A DNA stretch of 64,000 nt from Pachypanchax playfairii (Eukaryota > Chordata > Actinopteri > Cyprinodontiformes > Aplocheilidae). Location: assembly GCA_006937955.1 (NCBI GenBank), contig SSNP01000302.1:61817-125816 (forward strand), written 5' to 3'. The number at the start of each line of letters is the position of its first letter. Position 1 is the first letter of the stretch. A model generated the notes under the pieces. It saw only the letters and a list, made by a program, of their open reading frames with translations, searched no databases and was not told the DNA's origin. Below are positions 42,466 to 53,399 of the stretch, piece after piece. The translations under genes were made by a program, and so were the position numbers.

Positions 42466-45417
42466 TTTCAAGTTTCAAGTTTATTTATTTATAAAGCGCC
42501 AGTTCATGACAAAGTGATTTCAAGGCACTTCACAGAAAAATCAACCAATTAATAATAAAACATTTTCTATCTAAGGAACCAGCCGATTGGGCTGAATTGT
42601 TATTTCAGCACAATCCCCCATCCTGAGCAAGCACGATTGGCGACAGTGGAAAGGAACGACTCTCTTTTAACAGGAAGAAACCTCTAGCAGAACCCGGCTC
42701 AGGATGGGCGGCCTTCTGCCTTAGCCGACTGGGGTCTGAGCTGACAGGAAAGAGACACAGACAAACACCGATGGATTTTGGCCAGTCGTCATGTCTATAG
42801 AAAGATAAACAGAGAAACAGTTAATGGCAGCAGTAACAATCAAAGCAATAACAATTTGATGGCTCTAGTGGGAATATTTCATTGTTTGTTTATGTGAAAT
42901 ACACCCTCCTCAGAGGCAGCCAGAGTAAAGAAAGACAGCAGAGTGAAGAAATGTGGTCAGTATGTCCTCCGGCAGTCTAAACCTATAGCAGCATAACTAA
43001 AGGGAAAGCTCAGGAGAACCCAAGCTAACCCTGACTATAGGATTGCGTAAAAAGGAAAGTTTTAAGTCTATTCTTAAAACTACACAAGGTGTCTGCCTCA
43101 CGGATAAAAAGTGGAAGCTGGTTCCACAGGAGAGGAGCCTGATAACTAAAAGCTCTTCCTCCCATTCTACTTTTAGAAATTCTAGGAACTACAAGCAGAC
43201 CTGCAGTTTGAGAGCGAAGTGCTCTGTTAGGAGCATATGGAACAATAAGATCTTTAATATAAGCTGGAGCTTGGTCGTTCAAGGCCTTATACGTCAAAAG
43301 TAAAACCTTAAACTTTATTCTAAACCTTACAGGGAGCCAATGAAGTGATGCTAAAACAGGAGAAATATGGTCTCTCCTTCTAACTCTCATCAGAACTCTG
43401 ACAGCAGTATTTTGGATCAGCTGGAGGCCTTTAACAGCACTATTAGAACACCCCGATAATAATGAATTACAGTAATCAAGTCTAGAAGTTAAATGCATTA
43501 ACTAAAGTTTCTGCATCTCTTTGATTCAAAATGCTCCTAATTTTAGCAACATTACGCAGGTGGAAGTAGGCCGTCCTGGTAACATGCTTTATATGAGAAT
43601 TAAAGGACATGTCCTGGTCAAAGATAACACCCAGGTTCTTTACCTTCTTGTTGGAGGCCAAATTAATGCCATCCAACGTTGATGACTGACTACACAACTT
43701 GTTCCTAAGATTCTCAGGCCCAAAAGTCACAACCTCTGTCTTGTCTGAATTTAAAAGCAAAAAATTAAGCGTCATCCAACGTTTTACATCATTAAGACAA
43801 GCTTGTAATCTCTGCAGCTGGTTGGTCTCATCAGGCTTCATTGATAGATATAACTGAGTATCATCAGCATTAAAAATGGAATTTTATACCATGTTGTCTA
43901 ATAATTTTACCAAGCGGTAACATATATATAGTAAAGAGAATTGGTCCAAGCATTGAACGCTGAGGAACTTCATGACTGACTCTACTACTACTACTACTCT
44001 GGTATATGAAGAAGATTTACATGAACAAACTGGAATCTTTCAGTTAAATATGATTCAAACCAGTTTAATGCAGTTCCCTGAATCCCAATATCATATTCAA
44101 GCCTCTTTAATAGGATCTTATGATCTATAGTATCAAACGCAGCACTGAGATCTGACAGGACAAGTACAGACACAAGTCCACTGTCTAGGCCATGAGAATA
44201 TCATTAGAAACTTTCACCAGTGCTGTTTCAGTGCTATGATGAGCTCTAAATCCTGACTGGAACTCTTCAAAAAGATTATTACTGTGTAAATTATCACATA
44301 ACTGGTTTGCAACTATCTTTTCTAGAATTTTTGAGATGAAGGGTAAATTGGATATAGGTCGATAATTACCTGGAGATCCTGGATCAAGATCAGGTTTCTT
44401 AAGTAAAGGTCTATTAACAGCAACCTTAAAGGCCTTAGGCACATATCCATTCATTAAAGACAAATTGATCATGTCCAATATCCATGTGTTAATCAATGGG
44501 AAGACATCTTTAAAGAGTCTGGTTGGAACAGGATCCAACATACATGTAGATGGTTTAAAAGAAGCTATAATTTGTGTTAACTCATTAAGATCAGCTGGAC
44601 AGAAACTGTCTAAACATGATTCAGATTCTAAAGTTGCTTCACTGGACAACGAGCCAGAGACAACAGTGGGAAGGACATTATAGATTTTTTCTCTGATTGA
44701 ATCTATTTTATTAGTAAAGAATTCCATGAAGTCATCCCTACTGAGGGTTACAGGGATACATGGTTCAACAGAAGTTGGGTTTTTTTATTAATCTAGCTAC
44801 AGTACTAAACAGAAACCTGGGATTGTTCTTGTTCTCCTCTATGAAGGACGAGTAATACTCAGTTCTAACCCTGCAAAGGGCTCTTTTATATGAGCAGACT
44901 ATCTCTCCAAGATAAATAAACTTCTTCTGGAACGCCGTTTCCTTTCTAACTTTCTTGAAGTTCTTTTTAGCATACGCAGCTCTAAATTAAACCAAGGAGC
45001 ACGCCTCCTCTGGCTGATTACCTGCATTTTCAGAGGAGCAACTTTATCCAATGACTTGTACATTGAAGCTGTAAAATTATCAGTAAGATCATCAATTTGC
45101 CAGTCTGCAAAATCTTTGCAGCTGCTGTCTGTTATATTATTCTTCTGGAATGAAGATAAAGCTAATGGAATAGATTCTTTGAATTTAGTTACAGCATTTT
45201 CTGATAAACATCTATGGTAGTTAAAGTTTCTATCTGGAGCAGTGAGGTCCATCATTGTAAACTCAAAGATTATTAAAAAATGATCAGACAAGACAGGGTT
45301 GTGAGGAAACACTATCAGCTGTTCAATCTTTACGCCATAAGTCAGAACAAGATCAAGAGTATGATGACAATAGTGAGTTGGTTTGTTGACATTCTGAGAG
45401 AAACCAACTGAATCCAA
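42466..45417 (-). mobile_element. L2/CR1-type LINE copy B
   Basis: Minus-strand copy from an endonuclease C-terminal region to a full 3' untranslated region ending near 42466 with TTTATTTATTTATAAAGCGC. It is longer at both ends than copy A (21680-24935) and lacks the two insertions found there. The 5' side stops at 45417, where a TIR element begins. Confidence 0.9.
43025..45417 (-). pseudogene. LINE copy B ORF2, several frameshifts
   Basis: Frames in order on the minus strand. 45417-44899 is the endonuclease end (HTLDLVLTYGVKIEQL, LSDHFLIIFEF) and linker (RAPWFNLELRMLKRTSRKLE). 44727-44185 leads into RT (FKVAVNRPLLKKPDLDP, NYRPISNLPFISKILEK, EFQSGFRAHHSTETALV). 43841-43482 covers MKPDETNQLQRLQACLND and NFLLLNSDKTEVVTFGPE. 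43498-43025 is the C-terminal block (SRLDYCNSLLSGCSNS..., WLPVRFRIKFKVLLL). Frameshifts separate them and the motif A to C stretch (about 43840-44185) is broken, so it is inactive. L2/CR1 assignment is by motif resemblance. Confidence 0.85.
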
Positions 45418-45722
45418 AGGTACAGTATGTAAGAATTAAACCTTGTTGTCAAATCTGAGTCCTGCAGTTCATGTAGAAAAAAAATTGTCTGCTCTCATCC
45501 ACTCCCATTCCTCCCTGATTTTTCTGTTGAGTTGCCAGTTCCAATGTTGATCTTCATTTAGTTTCTCTTGTATTTTTTCAATTTTTGGGAATATCTGAAT
45601 TTGTTCATTGTTGAGTTTTCTTAAGTGCATTTGAACCGATGCGGTGGTTTCTTACTTTTTGCTGCTGCTCAATGTGGAATTACAGCGGCTTGTGTTGAAG
45701 ACTTGGCAGCCTTGCAGACTTA

Positions 45723-47324
45723 CAGTGGGGCAAAAAAGTATTTAGTCAGCCACCAATTGTGTAAGTTCTCCCACTTAAAAAGATCAGAGAGGCCTGTAAT
45801 TTTCATCATAGGTATACCTCAACTATGAGAGACAAAATGAGGAAAAAAAATCCAGAAAATCACATTGTCTGATTTTTAAAGAATTTATTTGCAAATTATG
45901 GTGGAAAATAAGTATTTGGTCAATAACAAAAGTTAATCTCAATACTTTGTTATATAGCCTTTGTTGGCAATGACAGAGGTCAAACGTTTTCTGTAAGTCT
46001 TCACAAGGTTTTCACACACTGTTGCTGGTATTTTGGCCCATTCCTCCATGCAGATCTCCTCTAGAGCAGTGATGTTTTGGGGCTGACGCTGGGCAACACG
46101 GACTTTCAACTCCCTCCAGAGATTTTCTATGGGGTTGAGATCTGGAGACTGGCTAGGCCACTCCAGGACCTTGAAATGCTTCTTACGAAGCCACTCCTTC
46201 GTTGCCCGGGCGGTGTGTTTGGGATCATTGTCATGCTGAAAGACCCAGCCACGTCTCATTTTCAATGCCCTTGCTGATGGAAGGAGGTTTTCACTCAAAA
46301 TCTTACGATACATGGCCCCATTCATTCTTTCCTTTACACGGATCAGTCGTCCTGGTCCCCTTGCAGAAAAACAGCCCCAAAGCATGATGTTTCCACCCCC
46401 ATGCTTTACAGTAGGTATGGTGTTCTTTGGATCCAACTCAGCATTCTTTCCCCTCCAAACACGACAAGTTGAGTTTCTACCAAAAAGTTCTATTTTGGTT
46501 TCATCTGACCATATGATGTTCTCCCAATCCTCTTCTGGATCATCCAAATGCTCTCTAGCAAACCGCAGACGGGCCTGGACGTGTCCTGGCTTCAGCAGGG
46601 GGACACGTCTGGCACTGCAGGATTTGAGTCCCTGGCGGCGTAGTGTGTTACTGATGGTAGCCTTTGTTACTTTGGTCCCAGCTCTCTGCAGGTCATTCAC
46701 TAGGTCCCTCCGTGTGGTTCTGGGATTTTTGCTCACCGTTCTTGTGATCATTTTGACCCCACGGGGTGAGATCTTGCGTGGAGCCCCAGATCGAGGGAGA
46801 TTATCAGTGGTCTTGTATGTCTTCCATTTTCTAATAATTGCTCCCACAGTTGATTTCTTCACACCAAGCTGCTTACCTATTGCAGATTCAGTCTTCCCAG
46901 CCTGGTGAAGGTCTACAATTTTGTTTCTGGTGTCCTTTGACAGCTCTTTGGTCTTGGCCATAGTGGAGTTTGGAGCGTGACTGTTTGAGGTTGTGGACAG
47001 GTGTCTTTTATACTGATAACGAGTTCACACAGGTGCCATTAATACAGGTAACGAGTGGAGGACCGAGGAGCCTCTTAAAGAAGTTACAGGTCTGTGAAAG
47101 CCAGAAATCTTACTTGTTTGTAGGTGACCAAATACTTATTTTCCACCATAATTTGCAAATAAATTCTTTAAAAATCAGACAATGTGATTTTCTGGATTTT
47201 TTTTCCTCATTTTGTCTCTCATAGTTGAGGTATACCTATGATGAAAATTACAGGCCTCTCTGATCTTTTTAAGTGGGAGAACTTACACAATTGGTGGCTG
47301 ACTAAATACTTTTTTGCCCCACTG
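45723..47324 (-). mobile_element. Tc1/mariner element, complete, copy 1 (1602 bp)
   Basis: TA target duplication (45721-45722, 47325-47326), ends CAGTGGGGCAAAAAAGTATT / ...GCCCCACTG. The inverted repeats span about 200 bp (45723-45922 and 47125-47324). Within each arm, AAGTATTTAGTCA (outer) and AAGTATTTGGTCA (inner) give the IR/DR arrangement of paired transposase binding sites. One intact transposase gene. Confidence 0.97.
45939..46961 (-). CDS. Tc1-type transposase, 340 aa, copy 1
   Basis: An intact protein that would cut out and re-insert its own element at TA sites. Residues 1-110 hold two helix-turn-helix segments (KIVDLHQAGKTESAIGKQLG and TTRRDLVNDLQRAGTKVTKA) separated by an AT-hook-like basic stretch (PRSGAPRK). 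The catalytic domain has Asp153 (WSDETK), Asp244 (QHDNDPKH) and Glu279 (PIENLWRELK); 34 residues separate the last two, so the triad is DD34E. The glycine-rich segment (KHGGGNIMLWGCFS) is present. The full family length (about 340) and absence of stops suggest recent activity. The protein is identical to that of copy 2 at 50665-51687. Confidence 0.97.
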   Translation of the reverse strand: MAKTKELSKDTRNKIVDLHQAGKTESAIGKQLGVKKSTVGAIIRKWKTYKTTDNLPRSGAPRKISPRGVKMITRTVSKNPRTTRRDLVNDLQRAGTKVTKATISNTLRRQGLKSCSARRVPLLKPGHVQARLRFAREHLDDPEEDWENIIWSDETKIELFGRNSTCRVWRGKNAELDPKNTIPTVKHGGGNIMLWGCFSARGPGRLIRVKERMNGAMYRKILSENLLPSARALKMRRGWVFQHDNDPKHTARATKEWLRKKHFKVLEWPSQSPDLNPIENLWRELKVRVAQRQPQNITALEEICMEEWAKIPATVCENLVKTYRKRLTSVIANKGYITKY

Positions 47325-47530
47325 TACATGTGATTTATTATGGAACCAGGAAGTCTGGACGTGTAAATTATGATTCTGTCCTGGACCACCGTTTTTAAAG
47401 TAACAGAAACTAGCAACCACCCAGCCGGCTGAGATCGAGATCTGTTACAATGTAACTTTACTTTCAACAACGGTGGGACGTTAGACTGTTGTGTGAGTAT
47501 TTCACTGTTAAATTCTTACATACTGTAGCT

Positions 47531-47886
47531 TTAAAATATAATGAACATACTAAAAATTACATTATTTCCAACTGTTAAACTGCTAATTATAATGAACACA
47601 GGCCCATCTCTTCCTTTCCTTGCCATTCTCTCCCCATCTTCATTAACCTCTCCTCCATCTCTTCTCCACCTTTTAGGTTGTATCGGTCCACTAGTGTGTT
47701 TCTGGTGTGGGTCCTGTGAACAACTGGAAGGATAAATGAAGACTGTTAGACAGATGATGATTTATTATTGTGTCACTTGTCCATTTGCTTGGTCTTCATT
47801 TGTGGGTATATATTTGTAGGTGGGGGAAAGGAAGGGTGTTTGTGTGTGTCTGAGTGTGTGGTATTGGTGGGTGTGATCTTAAACTG
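47531..47886. other. no gene recognised
   Basis: AT-rich then pyrimidine-rich sequence with no supported frame. Confidence 0.4.
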
Positions 47887-48097
47887 ACATTCCTTAACAT
47901 CCATCCATCCTTCCATTTTCTGAACCTGCTTCTTCCTGTTCAGGGTCGCAGGAAGCTGGTGTCTATCTCCAGTAGTCTTTGGGTAAGAGGTAGGGGACAC
48001 CCTGGACAGGTTACCAGTCCATCGCAAGGCCACACAGAGACAAACAACCACTCACACATACACTCACACCTAGGGACAATTTAGAGTTACTAATTAA

Positions 48098-48868
48098 AGG
48101 GACTTAAGGCAGCTTTACAAAATCTGACTCAGTGCTGCCGCGACAGGCGCTGTGGCTAACTGCAGCCACCAGCCAAGCCGGCACGGAAGCGCGCACAGAC
48201 ATTTTACAGACTGTTCGTCTTCACAGCACTGCACCGGGGAGGCTAACATACTTCACGTCAGGTCTCTCCACTCTGTTATTTGATTTGATCTCATCATTTT
48301 CATACTGTATCAGGCTCTAAACACGACCTATAATGTTTTCTCACCTGGTCACAAGGAAATGAGCCATGTCAGCATTCGTTTTCACTCCCAAATGCAGCTG
48401 AAGTTCCCTCCATGAACCGAACGCATATCCAATATTTAAGCGGGTGCCTGCCTGGCTTCGGTCATATTTTTTTTTAGACTCACGAGATGCCGCTGATAAA
48501 GTCTTTTTTTTTCTTCGTGGTGCCACTTTTTTGGGGGGTGAGAGTGGATGCAGGTCGTTTGCTGGCTGCAGAAACATCCATAAGTATACCTTCAGTGTTT
48601 GAATCCAAGTCCACGGCGGCCATGTACTTCCTGTTCAAGAGCTGTCGGCAACGCGCATGCAGCGTCAATTTACGTCACATCCCTACAACTGCGTGGGAAA
48701 TTCGGACGTCGAACTGCAGCTCATTATGTAGCACACAGCGTGTCCAAGGCAACAGACATATATGCGGATGGCCTCGTTATTTTGGGTTTTTAATGCTTCA
48801 TGACCCATTAGCATTGAATAAACTGGAAATGCATGTGTAGTTTTTCACAAATCTTGCCTTAAGTCCCT
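48098..48868 (-). mobile_element. TTAA-site element (771 bp) with a coding exon
   Basis: Perfect TTAA duplication (48094-48097, 48869-48872). Ends AGGGACTTAAGGCA / TGCCTTAAGTCCCT are exact inverted repeats. TTAA targeting is known for piggyBac and Kolobok superfamilies. It contains an exon related to exon 1 of the eight-exon gene at 13432 and little else, so it looks internally deleted. Confidence 0.9.
48345..48630 (-). pseudogene. exon-1-type domain in the TTAA element
   Basis: The minus strand starts MAAVDLDSNTEGILMDVS, passes a Lys-rich homopolymer with a frame change, and reads KKKYDRSQAGTRLNIGYAFG and SWRELQLHLGVKTNADMAHF, then LVT and a donor-like CAG|GTGAGA. The same plan (basic run, then AF..WR.L....G+.TD..A..LL and a donor) is seen at 13432-13667. 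The frame change at the A-run (near 48505) breaks it unless it is a sequencing slip. The molecular role of this domain is unknown to me. Confidence 0.55.
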
Positions 48869-49094
48869 TTAACCTCTTGCATGTTTTTGGACTGTGGGAG
48901 GAAACCGGAGTCTCCAGAGAAAATTCACACATGCACGGAGAGAACATGCAAACTCCATGCATTCAAACCCAGGACCTTCTCACTGCAAGGCAACAGCTCT
49001 ACCAACTGCGCCACCGTGCAGCCCCTCCTTAACAACAATACTGCTCAAAAGGCTTGCAACACAGAACCTGTAGCCTAGAAACAAGTTCACTTAA

Positions 49095-49944
49095 GGTGGT
49101 ATATGGAATGTTTTCATAAAAAGCAATATTTTTAACAAAATAATGCCTCCACGGGGTGTTTAGAGGGTTGTAGAATGAAAATACAGCATTTCCTTTAAAA
49201 ATTATATTTGAAGTAAAATATTATAAAATTTTTTAACGGGCACGATTTTGGCATTTTGTTTACATCTAACAGCCAATATCTGGCAGAGCAGCGGGCACCA
49301 TTTTGGGTTGCCTTAAACCGTAAATAATCCAGCACAGTGAGGCTGGTACTATGGAGTCTGCAGGTCAAGCAGCTGGAAGCACCGGGGATATGTGGTGATT
49401 ATATACCTTATTCACTTGCCATAGGGGTTTCCCATGTGACGAGCAAGTTCTGTGTGGAAGGTTTTAATAGCAGCTATTAGCAGCTAGCTAATACTGGAAG
49501 ACGTGTGTCTTCCAGTCGAAAAAGTGGCCCGAAGCATTCATCCACTTCAGCAACACGGAGGATTTTATTGCTTTTTTAAAATTTTATTGGATAAGTGGGG
49601 CGTGTACGTGAGGAGGACAGATGATCTTAAGAGGGACTGCAGGAAGTTTTGGAGCCGTGGGGCAACTGTGAACGTCACAGACTGAATCGATGGCTGAGCT
49701 TCAATCAGGTAGGAGTTGCTTTTATCAGAGTCAGTGTGTGTGGTCAGCGGGGGCTGGAGAGCTAGTGAGCTGAATTCGTGATATTTTATTGTCCTGCTTG
49801 GATTGGGGATCCGAGTGGGTTTGGTGAGGAATATTGATCGACCTGAACATCGGAGCGCATGCACGGGGGGATTAACAAGCCTGGCACCCAGATGGCTGAA
49901 GGCTTTGTGCAGTATTATTCTGTTCCAAGTTCCATATACCACCA
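49095..49944. mobile_element. TTAA-site non-autonomous element (850 bp)
   Basis: Ends GGTGGTATATGGAA / TTCCATATACCACC(A) are inverted repeats, flanked by TTAA at 49091-49094 and 49945-49948. No transposase frame in the interior. Confidence 0.75.
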
Positions 49945-49948
49945 TTAA

Positions 49949-50446
49949 CTTAGGATTTAATTCTTGCCTGCACTAATGCCTTCTGCAACAGGCGTTGGCA
50001 CATTCTATAAAGTATATCACATCAGGGGTTTTGCTGTAAATCTTTTGTATTCTTGAATGGACTGTTCATGCCTTTTACATTATTTTCACTATGATGTCTC
50101 CAACTGGACAGAAACAAACATCCTTCCTGTCAAGCACAGGTTGAACCTTTGCTGTGGACCATGGAGATGCAGAAACTCCACACTTTCACACCTCGATGCA
50201 CAAAATCTACAGCAATGGCCTTGGCTAGCCACCAATGGTCATCATATGCTACTACTATCCACTCTCCGCTAACAGTCGTTACTGTCCCCTCAGTTACAGT
50301 ACCCTCAGGACCTTTCAGAGAACCCTCATTCCTGTCTTTCTCCATCACATCTTCCATCTCTCTCCATCTCCTTCATCAGCAGGGCCAAAGGTCTTTTCTT
50401 CCTTGCCCTGTTGTTCTTCTGAGTAACCAATGAAATGGAAGGTAGC
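49949..50446. other. unassigned; possible minus-strand coding trace
   Basis: A minus frame (50357-50130) reads GEWIVVAYDDHWWLAKAIAV followed by a broken continuation (VKV..F). This resembles a small domain found in fish transposon-related proteins, but the evidence is thin. No other feature. Confidence 0.25.
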
Positions 50447-50448
50447 TA

Positions 50449-52049
50449 CAGTGGGGCAAAAAAGTATTTAGTCAACCACCAATTGTGTAAGTTCTCCCAC
50501 TTAAAAAGATCAGAGAGGCCTGTAATTTTCATCATAGGTATACCTCAACTATGAGAGACAAAATGAGGAAAAAAAATCCAGAAAATCACATTGTCTGATT
50601 TTTAAAGAATTTATTTGCAAATTATGGTGGAAAATAAGTATTTGGTCAATAACAAAAGTTAATCTCAATACTTTGTTATATAGCCTTTGTTGGCAATGAC
50701 AGAGGTCAAACGTTTTCTGTAAGTCTTCACAAGGTTTTCACACACTGTTGCTGGTATTTTGGCCCATTCCTCCATGCAGATCTCCTCTAGAGCAGTGATG
50801 TTTTGGGGCTGACGCTGGGCAACACGGACTTTCAACTCCCTCCAGAGATTTTCTATGGGGTTGAGATCTGGAGACTGGCTAGGCCACTCCAGGACCTTGA
50901 AATGCTTCTTACGAAGCCACTCCTTCGTTGCCCGGGCGGTGTGTTTGGGATCATTGTCATGCTGAAAGACCCAGCCACGTCTCATTTTCAATGCCCTTGC
51001 TGATGGAAGGAGGTTTTCACTCAAAATCTTACGATACATGGCCCCATTCATTCTTTCCTTTACACGGATCAGTCGTCCTGGTCCCCTTGCAGAAAAACAG
51101 CCCCAAAGCATGATGTTTCCACCCCCATGCTTTACAGTAGGTATGGTGTTCTTTGGATCCAACTCAGCATTCTTTCCCCTCCAAACACGACAAGTTGAGT
51201 TTCTACCAAAAAGTTCTATTTTGGTTTCATCTGACCATATGATGTTCTCCCAATCCTCTTCTGGATCATCCAAATGCTCTCTAGCAAACCGCAGACGGGC
51301 CTGGACGTGTCCTGGCTTCAGCAGGGGGACACGTCTGGCACTGCAGGATTTGAGTCCCTGGCGGCGTAGTGTGTTACTGATGGTAGCCTTTGTTACTTTG
51401 GTCCCAGCTCTCTGCAGGTCATTCACTAGGTCCCTCCGTGTGGTTCTGGGATTTTTGCTCACCGTTCTTGTGATCATTTTGACCCCACGGGGTGAGATCT
51501 TGCGTGGAGCCCCAGATCGAGGGAGATTATCAGTGGTCTTGTATGTCTTCCATTTTCTAATAATTGCTCCCACAGTTGATTTCTTCACACCAAGCTGCTT
51601 ACCTATTGCAGATTCAGTCTTCCCAGCCTGGTGAAGGTCTACAATTTTGTTTCTGGTGTCCTTTGACAGCTCTTTGGTCTTGGCCATAGTGGAGTTTGGA
51701 GCGTGACTGTTTGAGGTTGTGGACAGGTGTCTTTTATACTGATAACGAGTTCACACAGGTGCCATTAATACAGGTAACGAGTGGAGGACCGAGGAGCCTC
51801 TTAAAGAAGTTACAGGTCTGTGAAAGCCAGAAATCTTACTTGTTTGTAGATGACCAAATACTTATTTTCCACCATAATTTGCAAATAAATTCTTTAAAAA
51901 TCAGACAATGTGATTTTCTGGATTTTTTTTCCTCATTTTGTCTCTCATAGTTGAGGTATACCTATGATGAAAATTACAGGCCTCTGTGATCTTTTTAAGT
52001 GGGAGAACTTACACAATTGGTGGCTGATAAATACTTTTTTGCCCCACTG
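50449..52049 (-). mobile_element. Tc1/mariner element, complete, copy 2 (1601 bp)
   Basis: Flanked by TA (50447-50448, 52050-52051). It differs from copy 1 by only a handful of bases noticed: TCAACC for TCAGCC at the left end; TAGATGACC for TAGGTGACC, TGTGATC for TCTGATC and a one-base loss (CTGATAAATAC) at the right end. Same orientation as copy 1, about 4.7 kb away. Confidence 0.97.
50665..51687 (-). CDS. Tc1-type transposase, 340 aa, copy 2
   Basis: The predicted protein is residue-for-residue the same as that at 45939-46961: two N-terminal helix-turn-helix segments for terminal-repeat binding, a basic AT-hook-like link, and the DD34E catalytic triad (Asp153, Asp244, Glu279). No stop or frameshift. 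Changes between the copies sit in the terminal repeats and not in the protein. Whether either copy is expressed cannot be judged. The short region upstream (51688-51850) inside the element would hold its promoter. Confidence 0.97.
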   Translation of the reverse strand: MAKTKELSKDTRNKIVDLHQAGKTESAIGKQLGVKKSTVGAIIRKWKTYKTTDNLPRSGAPRKISPRGVKMITRTVSKNPRTTRRDLVNDLQRAGTKVTKATISNTLRRQGLKSCSARRVPLLKPGHVQARLRFAREHLDDPEEDWENIIWSDETKIELFGRNSTCRVWRGKNAELDPKNTIPTVKHGGGNIMLWGCFSARGPGRLIRVKERMNGAMYRKILSENLLPSARALKMRRGWVFQHDNDPKHTARATKEWLRKKHFKVLEWPSQSPDLNPIENLWRELKVRVAQRQPQNITALEEICMEEWAKIPATVCENLVKTYRKRLTSVIANKGYITKY

Positions 52050-52330
52050 TATGTTGAAGCACTGGTAAACCATCATTTTGCTGCAAAAGCAGGATAGTTG
52101 TCTGTGATGAACCCTGTTCTCATGTGCAATGATTGTTCGCGTTTCAAGTGGCAAAGCTTGAGACACAGGAAAAGCTTGAAAAGTTGATGCTGCCAATGCC
52201 CACAAAGCAAATCAGAGACTCTGACGGCCCTCTGACAGACTCAACCGTAGACTTTACATGTAATCTTGATGCTCCTGACACTGACGCTTGGGCTGGTGTG
52301 AATGCACCATTAGAAGTGTAGGTCTATAGA

Positions 52331-53266
52331 CAGGGGTGCACATAAGTGGTCCGCAGGTCCGCACACACTGTCAAAATATAAAATGCGCACCAGATGAAAA
52401 GTTGCAACACGCGTTTGCATACTTAACATTGGTTTGGCTGAGCTGCGTGAATTTTTAGGTTAATCAGAGGCGGGGTTCATTGTCAAATAAATGAAGAATC
52501 CCGTTGACTTCTTTTGTTTGACTGATGTTTCTCAGCCAGAGCGCCGGAGTTCCAGCTGATCAGTCTCTCTGTGTCTCTGTGTATCAGTTTGCCAGTGTGA
52601 CGGATTTTCAGTCAGTCAGATCAGTGCAGCTGACTGCAGGATTCTGCATCGCGTCAAAACTGAAAAAATTCACTGAATAAGACAAATAGACCATCGTGGC
52701 ACAGACGTGTATAACTACCTTTTTGTGCTATAAAATACAGAAAACCACCTGTTTTAATCAACAGTATCAGCGTATTTGTCTGTGATCTGTGCCATTTTGA
52801 ATGCACGCAAAGCACTATGGGATATGCAGTCAATGCCCCTGTCCACTGTATCTTTTTATCTGACTGCATCACATTACAAACATCCTCATCATTTCAAAAC
52901 AGTTACAGTAAATGACAGAAGCCCCAACAGCTGACTAATAAATTTCAACACCAAACTGTTAAATGTAGATTAAAGTAAACAATCAAACCTGTAAACAATC
53001 CAACCTGAACTCTGAAGGTTTTTTTTTACCAGTATTTTCATATTTTACTGGTTTCTCTTGAGTTTTTCAACAATTAAAGGATTTTTATTGAAACAAATAT
53101 AGAGCCAGGTAAAGTAAACAGACTGAATTTGAAGCTTGATGAAACCAAAAACAAAGCAGAGGAGCTCGGCAGAGACACAGCGAGACGCATTTAAAAATGT
53201 GAGGACCAAGCAACAACCCTAGGTTCTCTTCTGAGAATCAGGCCAAAAATATTATGTGCACCCCTG
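52331..53266. mobile_element. non-autonomous hAT element (936 bp), CAGGGGTGCACATAA family
   Basis: Ends CAGGGGTGCACATAAG and TTATGTGCACCCCTG. Flanks TCTATAGA (52323-52330) and GTTATAGA (53267-53274) share six of eight bases, so the target duplication has decayed. Closely collinear with the reverse-oriented copy at 21830-22791. No transposase. Confidence 0.9.
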
Positions 53267-53399
53267 GTTATAGAGTATGGTTAACTAATGTAGGCTAGTT
53301 AATGTTACACTATATATGTAAATTTATGTGAATAAACCTATACAAATAACCTTTGAATGATTTACTAAGTTTCCAAATAATATAATATTAGCATATTAA

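Larger units (their letters stand above)
45418..47530. mobile_element. TIR element interrupted by Tc1 copy 1
   Basis: Left end AGGTACAGTATGTAAGAATT and right end AATTCTTACATACTGTAGCT are inverted repeats. TTAA follows the right end (47531-47534), while the left flank reads CCAA, so the target duplication is eroded or not conserved. Without Tc1 it would be about 510 bp. Its terminus resembles the left end of the element at 13167. Confidence 0.65.
47887..49022. repeat. common teleost interspersed repeat, split by a TTAA element
   Basis: 47887-48097 (CATCCATCC..., AGGGTCGCAGGAAGCTGG, GGACACCCTGGACAGGTTAC) and 48869-49022 (TGCATGTTTTTGGACTGTGG, GAGAACATGCAAACTCCATG) are the two halves of a repeat seen in very many fish genomes. 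They join at TTAA when 48098-48868 is removed. Family not assigned. Confidence 0.75.

Noticed and set aside
46312..46908. 198-codon plus-strand frame, repeated at 51038-51634
   Set aside because: Antisense of the Tc1 transposase, present in both copies only because the elements are nearly identical.
52133..52321. 62-codon frame, tested as a tnfsf13b exon
   Set aside because: No TNF-domain motif and no convincing acceptor/donor pair.
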